Below are positions 33,728 through 45,985 of a stretch of 64,000 bases of DNA, in pieces (the stretch's first letter is position 1; each line of letters begins with the position of its first letter). The position numbers were made by a program, and so were the translations under genes. Location: positions 5,084,001 to 5,148,000 of the forward strand of contig OZ017804.1 in the NCBI GenBank assembly GCA_963969395.1. The letters are read 5' to 3'. A model generated the notes under the pieces. That model searched no databases and was not told the DNA's origin. It was given only the letters and a program-made list of their open reading frames with translations. The stretch comes from Pseudoscleropodium purum. Its lineage: Eukaryota > Streptophyta > Bryopsida > Hypnales > Brachytheciaceae.

Positions 33728-34560
33728 AAAAAGATTTTAATTTAATTATAGGATCTTGTACTTCACTTGTCTGAGATCATGTGGTAAAAATTTCATGAAG
33801 TTTGACTACATGGATTAGAATATATTAGCATTCAAAGTTTAAAAAACAATTTTTTGAATGTTGGCCTACAATTTCAGATGACTTTGACTGTCATTTGTGG
33901 AAAAAATTGAAATATAGAATTTGAATGAAAAAAATTATGTTGAAAAATTGAATTAAGAGCCTAGAAAAAAAATTGCAAAAACACACACTTCATTTTCATT
34001 CTTTAAACTTTTTTTTAAGTAGAAGTAGGTCTAAGATTGAATAAAAAATGAAATTATTAATAGCTCTAAGATGGAATTAAATCACAAAAATTCCAATAGT
34101 GAAATTGTTTTAGCAAAAAAACTTAATGTGATTAAACAATTTTTTGAAAAAATTATAAAAATTGCATTTAAAGAATTCGATGAGTTATTTTTACATTAAA
34201 AATGCTTAAATTGCCTCTCAAAGAAGATTGTCCATAACTTTTTCATTACTTGTCAGAATTGAATGAATCAAAGTTTCACATCTAAAAAAAAAAATTGTAT
34301 TTGGAAAACAAAATTTGAAAATTTAATTTTGACTTTTTGTGATATTTTTAGGTACTACCTGCTAACCTCTATTTTGGCTTATGGTGGCATAACTTTTGCT
34401 TTGGACATCAATTGAAACAAGAAGTTATATTCTTAAAAAGATGATGTATTTTCCTATTTTCCAAGAAAATTTTCAAAAAATCACAATGAAAATTGAGACT
34501 TTAAGTATATATCCAAATTTTCCAAGTCTCTGAAGGGGACTCTTGGTCTTTTAAGGGGTG
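33728..34560 (+). repeat. dispersed repeat family A, copy 2
   Basis: Aligned with copy 1 by tgaatgaatcaaagtttcac, tggcataacttttgc and the closing ctgaaggggac. It directly follows a GC-rich stretch (33560-33690) in which gggcgac recurs. Confidence 0.6.
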
Positions 34561-35859
34561 AAATTCAACTTCATTTTTGTAAACTTTGTTATGTAATAGT
34601 TTAGAAGCAAACAAACTAAAGTACATTGTTTGACATAAATTATGAAATAATTGCACAAGATAATTCAAACTCAAGATTCAATACATGAAACTTTTTACAT
34701 TGCATTTACAATATTTGATATTATTTTTAAAATGACACATCATATAAAAAGCGGTTAATATAATTACATCATTCTTTAAAATTTAGAGGCACACAATGTG
34801 GCCAATGTTTTTATTTGTGCAAATATACGACAACCCTAGGAACTAAAAAGCATTAATAAATATTTTTCCAAGTGGAAAGAAAAAGGGTGAAGGTGTTTGG
34901 AATCTCCTTTCAATTGCCAAAAATTGCAAAAGTAAAAAAGGGATGTTCATACTTAAGTTTCTACCCTTTGGTTTTTATTTATAAAATGTATAGGAGAAAT
35001 TGTTCATGGTTAGGAATAGTCTTGAAGAATTGCAAAATTTGAATGGGAAAGTTCTTACATATATTTTCAACCTTTAATTGTTCATTTATTTTTGTATTCA
35101 ATGTAACAAATATTTCATGAATATGATGTGTCATTGAGATTTGCAATAAGCAATAGGAGATATTTTTACAAAATTATTATCCTCTATAATTATGGAAGAC
35201 AAATCATTGTGTAATATTGATGTCTTGTATATGAAACATACAACATAGATCTTGGTCCATGGCAATATTAGGTTGTGCCTTTAGATAAGGCTAATCTGAT
35301 TTGCTTGAGCCACTTGAAGTTCTTTTACTAGTTGGATTTGAATTCAATCAACATTCACATTAAAATTAAAATAATGTTATTTTTTCCTAAAGAAATTTCC
35401 AAGAAATGCTATCAATGTCATAAAAACACTTTTAAAAATGACATAAATATTATTCCATGTGCATCCATTAAAAACTCAATAACACAGGCTGTAAAAAGAA
35501 GATTCCATTCCATATGGAATAAAATTACATGTTTAAAAAAAATTATAAGACATAATGCCATTATAAAAATAAATAAAAAATTGAAGCACTTTCTTCATCT
35601 ACTGAAATTAGTACTTCAATTCATAAGTGCCAAATTTGATGCAGCCTCACTCAACAAGCTACCTCTATAATTAAAACATACATTTAAGAGAAGGAGAGGG
35701 CAATGAATCTTTTCATTACATGAGGTTGCATATGACAAGAGGTCACCTATGATCCAAAGAAATTTAAGACCCAAAGTTCCCCCAAAATCCAAAACATACC
35801 TATTGAAGAAAGACAAAACAACACTTCCTTTAAGACCCCAAGTTGCTATTTATAGAAAC
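34561..35859. other. AT-rich DNA with one Lys-rich ORF
   Basis: A frame from ATG 35374 to about 35670 (98 codons) is Lys/Asn/Ile-rich, as AT-rich DNA gives. It contains KCYQCHKNTFKNDINIIPC, whose Cys spacing recalls zinc-binding segments of plant JmjC-type proteins. The match is weak and could be chance. Confidence 0.25.
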
Positions 35860-36900
35860 AAGGTTGCCTTTTAGAGACATGAGGTTGCACTAGACCCACA
35901 GCCGCCCATTTAAAATTGCCCAAAACCAAAGTTCCCTCCAAACCCCAAAACATAGTTTTTGAAAACAAAAGGCAATGGTTCCTTCTAAAGACCCAAGGTT
36001 GCCCCAATAGGGACCCAAAGTCTTCTTCTAGGGCCCCATGGTCGCCCTCTAAGGACCCAAGGTCGCCCACCAGAAGTTGCCTAAGATCCAAATCCCCCAA
36101 AACCTAGTTTTGGAAGAAAATGAAGGCAACAATGGCTTTTGGGGACCCAAATTCGCCCCGTAGGACCCACGGTCGCCCTCTAAAGATCCGAGGTTGCCTT
36201 AGACATACAGTCGCCCACCCAAAGTTGCCCAAGACCTAAATCCCCCAAACCTAGTTTTGGAAGAAAATGAAGGCAACGGTGGCTTTTGGAGATCCAAATT
36301 TGCCCCTTAGGACCCACAGTCGCCCTCTAAAGATTTGAGGTCGCCTTAGACACATAGTTGCCCATCTGAAGTTGCCCAAGACCCAAATCCCCCCAAACCC
36401 CCAAAACATAATTTGGGAAAAAAATGAAGGCAACTGTGACTTTTGGAGACTTGAGTTCGTCCCTTAGGACCCATGGTCGCCCTCTAAGGACCTAAGGTTT
36501 CTCTAGACCCATGGTCACCCACTCAAAGTTGTCCAAGATCCAAATCCCCCCCAACCCTCAAAATATAGTTTGGGAAGAGAATGAAGGCAACGGTGGCTTT
36601 TGGGGACCCGAGTTTGCCCCTTAGGACCCAAGGTCACCTTAGATTTGTAGTTGCCCACCTGAAGTCATCCAAGATCCAAATCCCCCCAAACCCCCAAAAC
36701 ATAGTTTTGGAAAAAAATGAAAGCAATGGTGGCTTTTGGGGACCCAAATTTGCCCCTTAGAACCGGCGGTTGCCCTAGACCCGCAATCACCCACCCAAAG
36801 TCACCCAAGACCCAAATCCCCCCAAACCCCCTAAAACATAGTTTTGGAAGAAAATGAAGGTAATGGTGGCTTTTGGCGATCCAAAGTCAACCTTGAGAAG
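35860..36900. repeat. tandem array, seven units of about 135-158 bp
   Basis: The phrase tagttttggaagaaaatgaa and variants recurs at about 35948, 36102, 36247, 36405, 36558, 36697 and 36832. Each is followed by ggcttttggggaccc and a run of gaccca/tcgccc words. Period length varies because the GC-rich half gains and loses short internal blocks. No protein frame is maintained across units. Confidence 0.8.
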
Positions 36901-37659
36901 AAAGTACCTTCAACAAGGTCTCTACTCAATAAAGCAGCTAACCACCCACTAACTCGTTGAAATCTCTTTGTTTTATTATAAAATTAGTGCATTAATGTTG
37001 ATAAGTAATGTGATAGTTTTTTATTGGTAAACATGTAAGTGCTATAAAATACATGGAAAGGAGGTTAGGACTTATTTATAGAATTTTTATGATTGGATCC
37101 TATAGGTGGTTTTGTAATTTAAAGACAAATTACTTCAAAAATTCATAGAAATTTGAATTTGAATTGGCAAATTATAGCAACAATTAAATTTGATTTCTAA
37201 AATAAGCACACACTTTAGAAAAATATGTGACCTTGATGGAGTAGGTCCCATGTAAGACATTCAAAATAGTAAGGAAGGTAGTAATATGCTTGTTTATCTT
37301 ATCGTGAATGACATGTCCATTAATTTGCAAGACATGTAAATATAATTGTCATGATAGGTGAGTTAACTTAATTTACTTGCATAGAATTCAAATTCAATAT
37401 GTATATAGCTAATTTCATTTGCTTAATATTAAAGCTCTATTAAAAAGTGGATTACTTTAAATTTATTGCAAAAAGACTTCCAATCACACCGTAACTTTTC
37501 TACTTAATGAATTTATTCTTACTAATATTTTCAATGATAAGACCCTAGCTCCAATCAAAAAGTAAAATTTTGCGAAGAAGGGAATATATTATAGTATGGT
37601 TGTTAGTTTTTGTTTGATTGTGATTACTCGAGAATAGAAAAAAAATAAAATAGAGAAGT

Positions 37660-38370
37660 TCTTAACAAAATTCTTATTCATTATTTTGTACTTCAAAATT
37701 CACTTGATGAATACTACACCAATGAAATGACTCTTAGGTATTTGCATCAATCAAATTAAAAGAAAAATTCTAAATTAAATGTCTTCCCTCTCATTTTTAA
37801 ATTTTAGATGAAGATAGTAAATAAGTAATGACTGTGAGGATGTTTGGACAATTATAGAGAAAATCAAATGGGAAAGTTCCTAATTAAATCTATATCCAAT
37901 ATTTTATACTTTAAAATTCACTTGATGAATACTACACCAATAAAATGACTCCTTGGTATTGGCATCAATCAAATTAAAGGGAAAGCTCTAAATTAAATTT
38001 CTTCCTTTTCATTTTTAGATTTTAAATGAAAGATAATAAATAAGGAATGAAGATGATTAAAGATGTTTGGACAATAGAGAAAATCAAATGGGGAAGTTCC
38101 TACTTAAATCTATATCAAATATTTTATACTTTAAAATTCACTTGATGAACAATACACCAATGAAATGACTCTTTGGTATTTGCATCAATCAAATTAAAGG
38201 GAAAGTCCTAAATTAAATCTCTTCCCTCTCATTTTTAGATTTTAGATGAGGATGGTAAGTAAGGAATGAGTATGAAAATGTTTGGACAATAGAGAAAATC
38301 AAATGGGGAAGTTCCTACTTAAATCTATATCAAATATTTTATACTTTAAAATTCACTTGATAAATAATAC
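37660..38370. repeat. tandem array, about 3 units of 215-220 bp
   Basis: The landmark cacttgatga recurs at 37701, 37919, 38139 and, as cacttgataa, at 38354. The DNA between landmarks is nearly the same, for example the gcatcaatcaaattaaa segment. AT-rich and non-coding. Confidence 0.8.
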
Positions 38371-41300
38371 GTTGGCAAGATGTTAACTATAAGGCTGAAC
38401 AAATTTTTGACAATGGAGGTTTTCAATGAATTTGTCCCACTTTGATATTTTTTGATACATTCATGTGCTTGTAATTTTTAATTTTAACCATAATAAAATA
38501 AATACTATTTTTTCAAATATGCATAGAATTAATTATGGAAAATATTGACCATTGAATTCTTATATATTAAACAATTGTTGATGGTTAAGTTTCTAAGCTA
38601 AAAACTTAGCTTTCAAGGAAGAGAAATTATAAGAAGGTGAATTTTTTTTTATTACATACACCAAAATGTATTGGAAGCTTTATTCAATGTAGTTTTTTTT
38701 TAATTTTAGAAAATGAGAATATAAAAATCTTTCAAATTTAAACATGTTTTAAACAAAAGGAGGTAGAAAGCCAAACTAACCAATTAGATCTTGTCAAATT
38801 AATTTTTTTTATATACGTGTCAATTTTTGAAATTCAACCATTGATATTATTAGCATATTGTTTAGAACATCTTCAAAAATTTGAAATTATCCTAATCATT
38901 TTGTATTCTTATTTGCACTAAAGTGAACCTTTTATTTTTTAAATTGCTGAAAAAATAAATTCAAAAAATAGTTCTCTAGACTCAATTTTTTGTGCAAAGT
39001 AAGGAATAGAAATGTCCCAAAAAATGTTTTTTTCATCTCTACTATTCCTTTCATTGAAAAAAAAAAGATTACACTTGCTCTTGTTTTTCTATTTCACTAC
39101 ATTTTCTAAATAAAATTTTAAATACTTCTCCCATTGAAATTTTGATAATTAGGAAATGTACTAAGTATGTCAACTTGTTAGTACTCTACAAGATCCTATT
39201 TCAAAAAATATTGAGATTTATTTCACCCTACTAAAAATTTGCCATTGAAAATTTGAAGAAGATGCATTTTGTTTTTATCTCTAAGATATCATTGTATTCG
39301 AAGGAGGCAAGATGGATTTTGAACAAGTTCCTATAATATCAAGTTTTACTAAAACATTTTGAAATTCTTTTATAAAATAGAAAAATTAATTAGTTTGGAG
39401 GAATGTAATTTTTACAAATAAATCTACAAAAATTTGAAATAAATTTTAATTTTCTTTCTTTGTATATTTTTTTTTGTCTACAAGAAATGCTTTTATTTGT
39501 TTCATTTGGATTTATAATGTGAATGTTATGGAGCATCTTGTTTTGCAAACAATTATAGTTTAAAAAACAAAAATAGGTATAAGATTCTTTTGGGGCTCAA
39601 TTTTCAATTTTTTTCAAAAACAATAGTTCCACATGATTAACTTTGATCTTTTAAAATAATCCCCACTATTGAGATTAGTGCATTTTAGATCCTTCATATA
39701 GCTATTAATGATTTAGTTTTTTCCTTTACCCTAAACCTTCTTCTACTTAACAATTTTTTCTAAGAAAGAATCACATTATTTATTTAATTTTTTCAATTCA
39801 ATTTTGAATGATAAAAAAATTTAAATTCTAAATCTATAGTGCAAACTTTTTTAGTTAAAGAAGATTTATAGACTCTTAACCTAAAGTAGGAACACCCATA
39901 ACTGTCAATTTAAGCAATTCAATACAATTGGAGGTAATTTTTTCAATATTGACAATTGAAAATCATGAATTTAAAAAAAATTAGAATTTTTGGGTACAAC
40001 ATCTAATTTCTACAAATTTTCAAAGTAGAACTCCATAGGGCATCCTAAAGGCCATACTCTTTAAAATCTGCCTCAATTCTAGCACCAAAATCTAAAAAAA
40101 TAAGAGCTCACCAAGTATGGACACAGTTTCAAGGTACATTTGGAGACGATTTAAGGGAACTTTACGATCAAACTATAGGTACACTATTGGTTATGGGTGT
40201 TCCTACCTTAGTTTGCAATATGCCCCAAAGTAGGATTTTTGCACTTTGAACACATTTATCTTGCAATCTGTGCTGTCAAAGTGTTTAAAAAATTTTCCAC
40301 ACATTTTCATACTAATCTACTACAAGATCCTATCATTATATATGAAAAAAATTTCATTTCATTTTTTTCTCTCTTTGTACTAGAAATGGCAATTTTGAAC
40401 ATTTTTTTGAAAATTTTTACTCGCAATTGTCCCTTGACCTGAGGTTGCCCATGTTGTTTACTTTCCATGTCACTCTTATAGACTAGCCATGTTACCAAAA
40501 TCCATTTATCCTGGGGTAATAAAAACACCCCCAAATTTCTACTTGATGAATTTGTCATGCTTACTCGACACTTGTTATATACAACATGCGACATCTATTA
40601 GATGCAAAATCCAAAATCTTGTCCAACAAGACAATCCTAACCCCTTTCTTGCAACTACCCTCTATATAAGTGTGTAATTTTTATAATTTCTTTGTTGGAC
40701 TTTGATCTTAGCCTTTTAAGTATTGGTTGAATGTAATCAATGGTTTGATTTCAAATCTTATTAGGCTAGTTTGAGTGTCTTTCACTTCATAAGTGGTAGG
40801 CTACTTCATATTAGGAAGTAATAAAGAAATGTGAATATTTCTAAATGGACTTACATACTAATCTAAGACTTGTGTAACATGCATGTTTGTTGCTATTAGT
40901 ATTTGAACTTAGAAAAATAAACAACTCTCTTGATGCATTATAGTTTTAATTTAATGAACACTTTTAAGTTCTAAATTTAGGTACATGGTAAGAATGAGAC
41001 TCCGCATTCTTTCATTTTAATGAATATGAATTTCTAAGAAAAACTTCTTTACATATGAAAAATATCAAAATTTTATTGACCAATCATATAAAAGCTATAT
41101 TTAATATGATAGTGGTAATTTGACTTGAAGGTCATTGGATTTTAAATATAAATAATTACTTGAGAATAATGTATACAATAGCCACAATTAAGAAAGATAG
41201 GTATTTTATACTAGAATATTCATCTATAGTGAGATTTTTAGATCTTTCCATTTGTATTTTGTAGTTGGAATGATTTTCCTTCACCTTTCAATCCTCAAAA

Positions 41301-41713
41301 ATTCAAGACAACTTCTATTCTTTATAAAAGATTGGAAATTTTCTTACTTATAGAAGACATGTGATAATTTCATCTTTGAGATTTTTTGTTATAATCATAT
41401 ATATAGGTAACACATAGTATAAAGAAAAATATTTTAAGGTTTATATGTATAGATTGAAAAACTATAGAGACTATCATATACTATATTAAAAAAAGCAAAT
41501 TTATACAAATGGAAGATCACATTGAATTGTAAATTGGACCAATTCAAGATCAAACTAAGACCTAGTTTAAACAAATGGACAATTACACCCTTATTATAAG
41601 AAAACTAATTGGTGCCAGTCACCATCACTATGGCCTTTATCTAGTAAGATCATTCAAAGGGAACTTAGACCAATGAAGTAGGAGAAGGTGCAACTAAAGT
41701 GCCCACGATAGAG
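38371..41713. other. AT-rich intergenic DNA
   Basis: Long A and T runs and short frames without motifs. The segment tttcttgcaactaccc near 40650 recurs near 54400 at one end of repeat family B, so another fragment of that family may lie here. Confidence 0.45.
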
Positions 41714-44700
41714 CTATGAGAACTCTAATGAATGATAGAGTCCAGGGGGCTTGGTGGATGGTAATGACGGCATCAATATTGTCTTTATGGAAGATTCATT
41801 TCCTATGTCTTGAATTTGTTGCAATAGTCTATTTACTTCTCCCATAGAAGGTCGAGCTTTAGGATTGGGAAGGCAACAAAAGAGTCCTAATTGAAGCAAA
41901 CTCACAATTATTGCAGTTTCAATTTCTAGATCTACATTTGCAACTTTTGATCCTAGAGTGGTGTTATGATTCAAATGTTCGGACTCGCTTGGTGGTTGGA
42001 ATATTCGAGGCATTCTTGGATCTGTCATACTAAAGAGTGATCCACCTTCATAAGCACGCCAAACCGCAAACAACAATACAAGATCCTCAGGTTCCATGGT
42101 TTGCAAATCCAAAGGCCGCCTCCCACATACCACTTCCAACACCAAGATGCCAAAACTATACACATTTGATTCTTTTGTGGCTTTGCCTGTGTATGGTAAT
42201 TCAGGGGCTATGTAGCCAAATGTACCCGCTGCTAAAGTAGTCTTTTCTAATTTGTGGTGGTCTATTAAACGGGCAAGTCCAAAGTCTCCAATATAAGCAT
42301 TGAAATCCGCATCCAACAATACATTACTAGACTTAATGTCACGATGCAAAATACAACTCAAGCAATCTTCATGCAAGTACTTTAAGCCTGCACCCACCCC
42401 TTCAAGAATGGAAAGCCTCATTTTCAATAATAGAACCTGTTGGCTACTATTTTTGTAAAGCCAATCATAGAGAGTTCCATTGGGCAAGTATTCATACACC
42501 AATAGCAATTTGCCTTTCTCTTGACACCATCCTTGCAACTTCATTACATTTCGATGTCGAATTTGACCTAGACTTGCCACTTCAGAATGAAAAAGGGACT
42601 TAGCTTGTGCTGATTTTGACATATTGATTTGTTTCACAGCAACCAAAATACCACCACCTGGACCAAAGATAGATTTCAACAACATTAAATTGAATTAAAC
42701 TTTTTTTTGATTGAACAAAAACATCTTACGAAGATTGTACATATAAAGAGATAATTTAACTACCAAAATTTATAAATTGCAATTCATAAATAAGCCTAAA
42801 TGTCCTATTTGGAAGGATCTTTTGTTGTTGTTTAGGACTATTATTAGATGCAAGTTTCACAATATTGTCAAATGACACATGAGCATGAGTCTTGGAGTCT
42901 ATACATAATTTACAAGGATTTTTTTTAAATTTCTTACTAGTATAGTAGCATTGCACTAGAAATCTCTTCCTACAATGACCTGTTTTAATAAAACATACAG
43001 AATGTGGCCGTATTAAAGAAAAAGGAGACATGGAATTTCATTGAAAGGGAAAGTTGGACATCTTCAATGTTATTTGAAGATGTCCCCACCTCTAAATGAA
43101 CTCAATTTATAAAATTCAATATTCTAAAGTGTAGATTTATGCATATAAAATCTATTTTTTATGAAGATTTTAGTGCACATAATTATTATGATTCAAAGAT
43201 TTTGGAGGCTCAAATCTAACTAATATGTAGATTTTAAATTTTAAATCTCATTGATTTGAATATTCCAAATTTTTTGATTGAAAATCCTTTCTAGATCTTA
43301 AAAGTTCAAAATATTAATAATATTAGATTTCATTTGTTTATACAATAATTTTGCAATTTCATAGACTACAAAAAAACAAGGGTATAAATGACTTGTCTTT
43401 AATGACTATATGTACAATAATGACTACAAAACAATCATATGACACTATTGCGTCTTGTAAAATCTATCAAATATGATGTGGGAACAATATTAGAATGTAA
43501 AATGTGTCAATGTGTTGTAAAATCTACCAATTTGGATTGTACACAAGGGATTTTCCAAGAATTTATGTAAATCCCTAAAAAACTAAGATTTCTTTTTGTT
43601 TAGAAATTCTTTGAAGATCCCCTCCAAGATGACATTACATTAATTATAGGGCAAGGCTGGAAAAAAAACAATTATTTTAAAGAGAGCCAAAGAAAACCCA
43701 AACAAATACAAAAAATTGTCAAATTCACCAAGAATTAAATAAGAAAGTTGTCAAAAAATAGAAAATATCTAAAACTAGTCTAAATTCTAAAAGTCCAACT
43801 ATCATCTACCATAAAGAAATTTTTTGATGACAAAACTAAAGATAAGTGACATTTGGTGAGATTTAAAGGTGAAGAGTTTGTTGCTATAATGAAATTCATT
43901 GTTCATCAAGAACCCTCAAAGGATATGGGATGATTTGAAGATGAGAATTAGACTAATCGTTGTCAAAACATAGAAATTGTGTTTGAAGTAGAATTTCAGA
44001 CCTCATTTAAGCATAGTAGAATAACTTTTTTCAAAAACCTTTGAACTAAGAAAAGTTGTAGAATCAAGACAAATTTTAACTTTCAAAACCCATTTGTAAT
44101 TATGAGCTTCCAAAAAAAATTATGTAAAAAATTCAAGCCCTTCCAACCCCTCTTTGAAATTTGTCCATAACTTTTTATCGGAGCATTTTAATCTAAAATG
44201 GATTTTTTATAAATGAAAGCTAGCTTGATTTGTCAACTTTTCTTAGTTCAAAGGTTTGAAAAAAAACTATTCTATTATACCTATATGAAGTTTGAAATTC
44301 TACTTTGCACACAATTCTTACTTTTGACTTAATTATGATTAGTTGAGTTCCTAGTAATTCCAATTTACTTTATCCTCATATGGGTTGCTTTGCCTCCTAC
44401 CACCCCACTTATATAAAGATCTTTAGTTACCTTCTCATTGCTTGGTGCACACCCAATTAAATGACTTTTGAAGTTAGAAGCTCCAATATTTTAAATTTTA
44501 TTTGAATACAATGTCAGATTTTAAAAACTTCACGTTGGAATTGTTGAACCTATTTTTGAAACGTTAATTAATTATTCGGCATCGATTTGCTGACCCTGCC
44601 CTATCTAGCTACATTAGAACATCAAGAAACATAAGAACTAACAGAAATCATAAAAAGAAATCTGCTAAATCTCCTTCAATCTTCTTCATAAGAAATTCCA

Positions 44701-45964
44701 AACTACTCCATTATGATAGACTCTTTCATGCCCACTGCACCATACATATTGATTGGTGTCCAAAATTCACTACTGTAGAAAATCAAACGGAAAAAAACCT
44801 GCTCTCACCTTCTAAAGAGCCTTTGTAAACAACTCCCGATGCGCCACGTCCGAGCACAGTTCTTTCATCAAAGTTGTCGGTTGCCTTGCGCAGCTCATTA
44901 TACGAGAAGACATGTGGTCCTGTGGAATAACCCAAAGCAGTAGTGTAACTGGTGGATGGCGATGCAAATGTAAAGCCGGACCAGAAAATCAGCAAGGCAG
45001 CAAGCGTTCCAAATAGAACTCCTGAAGTGACACCGACCCACGTTTTGGACTTCCAATATCGAAGCATCAGTTGGAACTTAGACTCCCGCTCAGACTCTGA
45101 TGTCCCGGTGCTGAAGAAGCTCCAGGACAAGAGCTCATGCTCTTCCAAATGGTTGACATCGGAGCTTCCCGAGAACATGAGCGCCGCGTCATCTCCGATC
45201 CATGTCGGAAATTTGTAATTGGGAATGCGCAACAGAGGCTGGACGGGCTTGGGTTTGGATCCGTTGACCATCCTCAATTCCAGAGTCTGGGATGAGCTAT
45301 TGAAATCCATCCAAGCAGTGAAAACTCTCCCGTTGGAGAAATACGAGCAATGCGTGTCGTTACCACAAAGGTTGTGAGTGTACGCTTCGACATCATATTC
45401 ATATTCAAGGTTTCTGGAAACCCTGATGAAGTTATTGCTGGGCTCCTTGTCGCGATTTGGATTGTAATCTGTGTCGATTTCGACTGCACAGACTGGAGCC
45501 GTCACTCGAATGTTTTGATGTCGAGCTACCTTGCATGCACCGGACTGTGAAAAACGGGAGAAAATATCTTGTAGGGTAGCCAAGGGTCTGTACTGGGTCA
45601 TGAAAAAAGTGAATCTGCTCCCATCCAAGGTGTTGCTTGTGTTGTCCCAAGGCACCCTATGATGCGTGGTGAATGTGAAGGTGAAAGAGGAGCTGAAGGA
45701 AGCCACCCTCCCAGTTGCTACATTCTGAATGCGGACCTTTTTCCCGTACACCATCGCTCCACATGACCCTCTGGAAGCAAGCGTCCTGGCACCTGCGTTG
45801 ATGATGTAGGAGCGATGGTCGGGGTCGTACCCAACATCTCCAAGCTTGAAGAAATCGTCATTAGGCGAGAAGTTGGGGAAGGTGATTAGCGTGTCTGCAG
45901 TTGCAATTGGGTAATGGAACACAAACAGGACGATGAGACGTAGAACAGTCATTGTGGGCAACAT
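41714..45964 (-). CDS. L-type lectin receptor-like kinase
   Basis: Two exons on the minus strand: 45964-44809 and 42657-41714, joined over a 2151-bp intron with GT-AG ends in phase 1; predicted 699 aa. The start at 45964 is the first ATG and gives a clean signal peptide (residues 1-24). A legume-lectin domain follows (about 25-285) with the metal-site segment AVEIDTD, then one membrane helix (about 309-334) and VFSYNELRKATDNF before the kinase. Kinase landmarks: GRGASGVVYKG at 372-382, Lys in VAVK at 394, HRDIKSSN with Asp at 492, DFG at 510-512 and APE at 536-538. The intron falls between the Gly-rich loop and the Lys. The Asp of subdomain IX (usually DVYSFG) is Asn at about 550. Such proteins sit in the plasma membrane and sense extracellular signals in defence or stress. 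Looks intact apart from the Asn. Confidence 0.9.
42658..44808 (-). other. intron of the lectin receptor kinase
   Basis: The donor reads GAAG|GTGAG and the acceptor GGTCCAG|GTGG. Removing it restores an unbroken kinase N-lobe. It is AT-rich and holds the inverted repeat at 43962-44328. Confidence 0.85.
43962..44328. repeat. inverted repeat with about 105-bp arms inside the kinase intron
   Basis: The left arm (43962-44068) and right arm (44224-44328) are complementary over their length. Examples are cctttgaactaagaaaagtt against aacttttcttagttcaaagg, and gtagaatttcag against ctgaaattctac in variant form. A 155-bp spacer separates them. It resembles a foldback MITE; no flanking duplication was identified. 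Confidence 0.7.
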
Positions 45965-45985
45965 TGAATTAGCCACTATTTGCAA

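Noticed and set aside
35860..38370. CRISPR-like array
   Set aside because: Unit lengths of 135-220 bp, imperfect repeats and a plant nuclear context rule it out.
45274..45650. Short ORFs within the lectin exon
   Set aside because: They are shadows of the receptor kinase coding sequence in other phases.
45965..45985. An upstream TTG start adding seven residues to the receptor kinase
   Set aside because: Plants start at ATG, and the ATG at 45964 gives a proper signal peptide.
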